Part shown: piece by piece, positions 61,745 to 64,000 of the stretch
Numbering within the stretch: the first letter of the stretch is position 1
Layout: every line of letters starts with the position of its first letter
Origin: Micropterus salmoides
Taxonomy: Eukaryota > Chordata > Actinopteri > Centrarchiformes > Centrarchidae
Assembly: GCF_014851395.1 (NCBI RefSeq)
Contig: NW_024044681.1
Span: 3,329,014-3,393,013, forward strand
Reading direction: 5' to 3'
DNA: 64,000 nt
Translations under genes and position numbers: made by a program
The notes under the pieces: model-generated
Seen by the model: only the letters and a program-made list of their open reading frames with translations
Told to the model about the DNA's origin: nothing
The model's database searches: none

Positions 61745-62530
61745 TCAACACAGTATTTCTGATTAAAAATATAGATTTATTATCACTATGACCATATAAT
61801 GAAACTGCACATAGATGTTATAGAGCTCAAACAATACAATCATTTATTTATAGAATAAACAGTCACATATACAACACATTCCACTTTCTGATGAACTCAC
61901 ATTAATACTATAGCCCACAATAAAACTACACAAATATAAAACTACATTATTTTTATTTATTTATTTGTATAAGGAGCCACACGACAAGACCAACCACATA
62001 CAAATCATACAACTGTCTGATAAAATACTCATATTATTGCTGTTAAACTACTTATCACTAATAAAGCTACACAAAGATGGTGGAACTACAGAGCTAAAAA
62101 ATAAATTAGAGGAATCATCAGAACTATTTTTAGTATGAGGAGCCACACAAGAATTTCAACCACATACAAATCATACAACTGTCTGATAAAATACTCATAT
62201 TATTGCTGTTAAACTACTTACTCTCTATTATCACTAATAAAGCTACACAAAGATGGTGGAACTACAGAGCTAAAAAAAAAATAAAGTAAAGGAATCATCA
62301 GAACTATTTTTAGTATGAGGAGCCACACAAGAATTTCAACCATATATAAAATCATACAACTTTATGATAAAAATTTTACTATACAAGAAAACAGAAAGAT
62401 GGTGGAACTACAGAGCTAAAAAATAAAGTAGAGGAATCATCAAGACTTATACTTAACCTTTTAAAATAAGCAGCCACGCAAGAATACCAACCACATGTTA
62501 TAATAATCATACAATAATATTTGTAATCAT
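61745..62530. repeat. AT-rich tandem array upstream of phf21b
   Basis: Direct repeats of about 150-180 bp begin at AAGGAGCCACAC 61971, GAGGAGCCACAC 62137, GAGGAGCCACAC 62317 and a partial AGCAGCCACGC near 62468. Each unit contains AATCATACAACT, CACAAAGATGGTGGAACTAC and GAGGAATCATCA or close variants. Unit lengths are about 166, 180 and 151 bases. The stretch 61745-61970 is a more diverged copy. The array starts right where the CpG-rich phf21b promoter ends. Confidence 0.8.
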
Positions 62531-63739
62531 ACAAAAGCAAAATGAATCTTACATGTGGTGAACATATACAGTGCTTTGGACTGCCCATTTTCCGGTGATG
62601 TTAAGTTACTGAGTGTGTTATTAATGTGCTGTATGACATATCTGATATATATTGTCCTTCAGAGTTTTAAATAAAGTTAGGTGAGTTTGAATAATGTTGC
62701 ATAGCATCTGTTTGCAATGGGCTGTAATAAAATAAAGTGCTGTGATGAGGTATTTCCCTGTTATGCTGCTAAATCACTGCATATGCTATTTTTCACAATG
62801 TTTACACAGAAATATCATAACTACATGTGGCTGCATGTTATTCGAGATAACGTTTGAATATTTCCATCAGCTGTTTTATGTTTATATACAGATTCCTCTT
62901 CCCATCACCAAACCTCCAACCCTGACATGTTCTGCCTTTATTTGGTTCTCATGGGAAATCTGGACTTTTCTCTTTTTCAAAGTAATATTTGATTTCTTGC
63001 CAATACCTAAAAACATCCTGGTTCTGCAAGTCATATTGATCGCTGCTGTTATGCCCCACAGGCCCGTTGTTACTCCACACACACATATATAGGCTTTGAA
63101 ATGATACCCAAGGCCCAAGGGTCTTTAAAGCCATTTCCAGGGTCCATACCTTGAATAACAATTATCAGTGCCATGCTAGATTATCAATACCTTTTTTTCA
63201 TTACAAGTGTAAATGTTGACTTGCCTTATTTAACATTTACTTGTCCTCAGATTTCAACCAAATCTGAAATAATTTGTTAAAATTGGGCTGCTAGTAAGGA
63301 TCATCTCATCTTTTATTCATTTTCTCAATTAATCGTTTGGTTTAGTTTATAAAATGTTGTGAAATTATTGCCTTATAAATTATCCAGCATGTGTTGTGTA
63401 TTCACTTCCAAACTTCTAATCTAACTATAACGATTATTCCTGAACTAGTCTGAAGGGAGTTTAGTTGTTCAGAGGCTGAAAAGGGGCTGAGGTTTCACAT
63501 CTAACATGTTTCATCTGTGGAGTCCAGCATTGACAAGAAGAGCAAAAATGGCAGCAGCAGCAGCAGCAGCAGCTACAATCAGAGCTAAGTGAGACAGACA
63601 AGGACAATGTGCGGGATTACAGGCTATAAAATATGTCGATACACATGAAGCCTCCAGCCAAAGCTGCCTGCTTGTAGTTCAAACACAAAGAGGCCAAACG
63701 TGCAGTTTGTTCGCAGAAATCCTGCCTCTTTCCCCCATT
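62531..63739. other. intergenic stretch, no gene recognised
   Basis: AT-rich DNA between phf21b and the promoter at the right edge. It contains AATAAA-type hexamers on the plus strand near 62667 and 62727, a fragment of a common fish repeat at 63315-63372 (TCAATTAATCGTTTGG core), and a (GCA)n tract at 63551-63573. Open frames of 60-116 codons here look random. Confidence 0.5.
63551..63573. repeat. (GCA)n trinucleotide repeat
   Basis: Pure GCA repeat, about 7.7 units, about 170 bases before the CpG-rich promoter at the right edge. No coding frame with support runs through it. Confidence 0.9.
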
Positions 63740-63985
63740 TCTGTCAGTCTGACCCCGCCGCCTCCTCCTCCCGCCCCTTGGACACAAGCCGAGCCGCTAT
63801 TGGCCCAAGCTGCTGCTTCAGCGCGCGAGGGACGAGAGGGGGAGGGAAGGGCTGGCCAATCGGGAGTTGCGAACGCGGAGGGACAGGAGGGGGAACCAAT
63901 CAGCAGAAGGGGGACTCGGGGGTGCTGGGGGCGGGGCTTCGCGTTGGAGTATGTGATCGGAGAGTTGATGAAGAGCAGAGATGGT
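63740..63985 (+). promoter_or_regulatory. CCAAT/GC-box promoter of a rightward gene
   Basis: A CpG-rich block at the right edge holds an inverted CCAAT (ATTGG at 63799-63803), two forward CCAAT boxes (63856-63860 and 63896-63900) and a GC box GGGGCGGGG near 63927-63935. ATG codons follow at 63969 (MKSRDGFNSTA, open to the edge) and at 63981 (MVLTRQ, open to the edge); neither N-terminus is recognised. In mammals, as I recall, NUP50 lies head to head with PHF21B, so a nup50 promoter with a non-coding first exon is possible. The gene body is outside the window. Confidence 0.5.
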
Positions 63986-64000
63986 TTTAACTCGACAGCG

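Overview
This window is vertebrate genomic DNA, almost certainly from a percomorph teleost. The evidence is low coding density, many degenerate fish-type interspersed repeats, abundant microsatellites, and one gene recognised by its spliced exons. No prokaryotic organisation is present, and nearly all the long open frames are chance or low-complexity frames.

The one gene I can name is phf21b (PHD finger protein 21B, paralogue of PHF21A/BHC80), on the minus strand. Its start codon is at 61271-61273. Two canonical coding exons are visible: 61220-61273 (18 codons) and 60393-60458 (22 codons). Between them lies a 33-base exon-like block (60778-60810) that encodes KLVAQMKQDPQ, the peptide known from PHF21A. 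It has a good donor and branch point, but the two bases before it are GC instead of AG. Human PHF21B, as I recall it, lacks this exon. The promoter is the CpG-rich stretch 61274-61740, with an NRF1-type site. Everything left of 60392 is best read as a very long phf21b intron, or introns. The PHD-finger exons are not seen, so the gene should continue beyond base 1.

Layout: 1-22,000 is non-coding with LINE 3' fragments (7.9, 12.7 and 17.9 kb) and short non-autonomous repeats. A 1.26-kb minisatellite of 21-bp units (42-bp higher-order unit) lies at 22,068-23,328. 23,300-33,600 is non-coding with hAT-like and PIF/Harbinger-like remnants. An 856-bp polypyrimidine tract runs from 33,645 to 34,500. 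34,500-59,600 holds more repeats (one LINE fragment, several repeat families present twice), a promoter-like stretch at 44.5-45.0 kb and a perfect 22-bp inverted repeat at 52,944. A small CpG-rich promoter-like island sits at 59,690-59,960. 61,745-62,530 is an AT-rich tandem array upstream of phf21b. 63,740-63,985 is a CCAAT/GC-box promoter that probably belongs to a rightward gene beginning at the window edge; by mammalian synteny nup50 is a candidate, unproven.

Two further minus-strand micro-exon candidates (21,234-21,278 and 19,688-19,707) have good splice signals but no recognised product. All repeat family names are from memory of fish repeats and need a library search.
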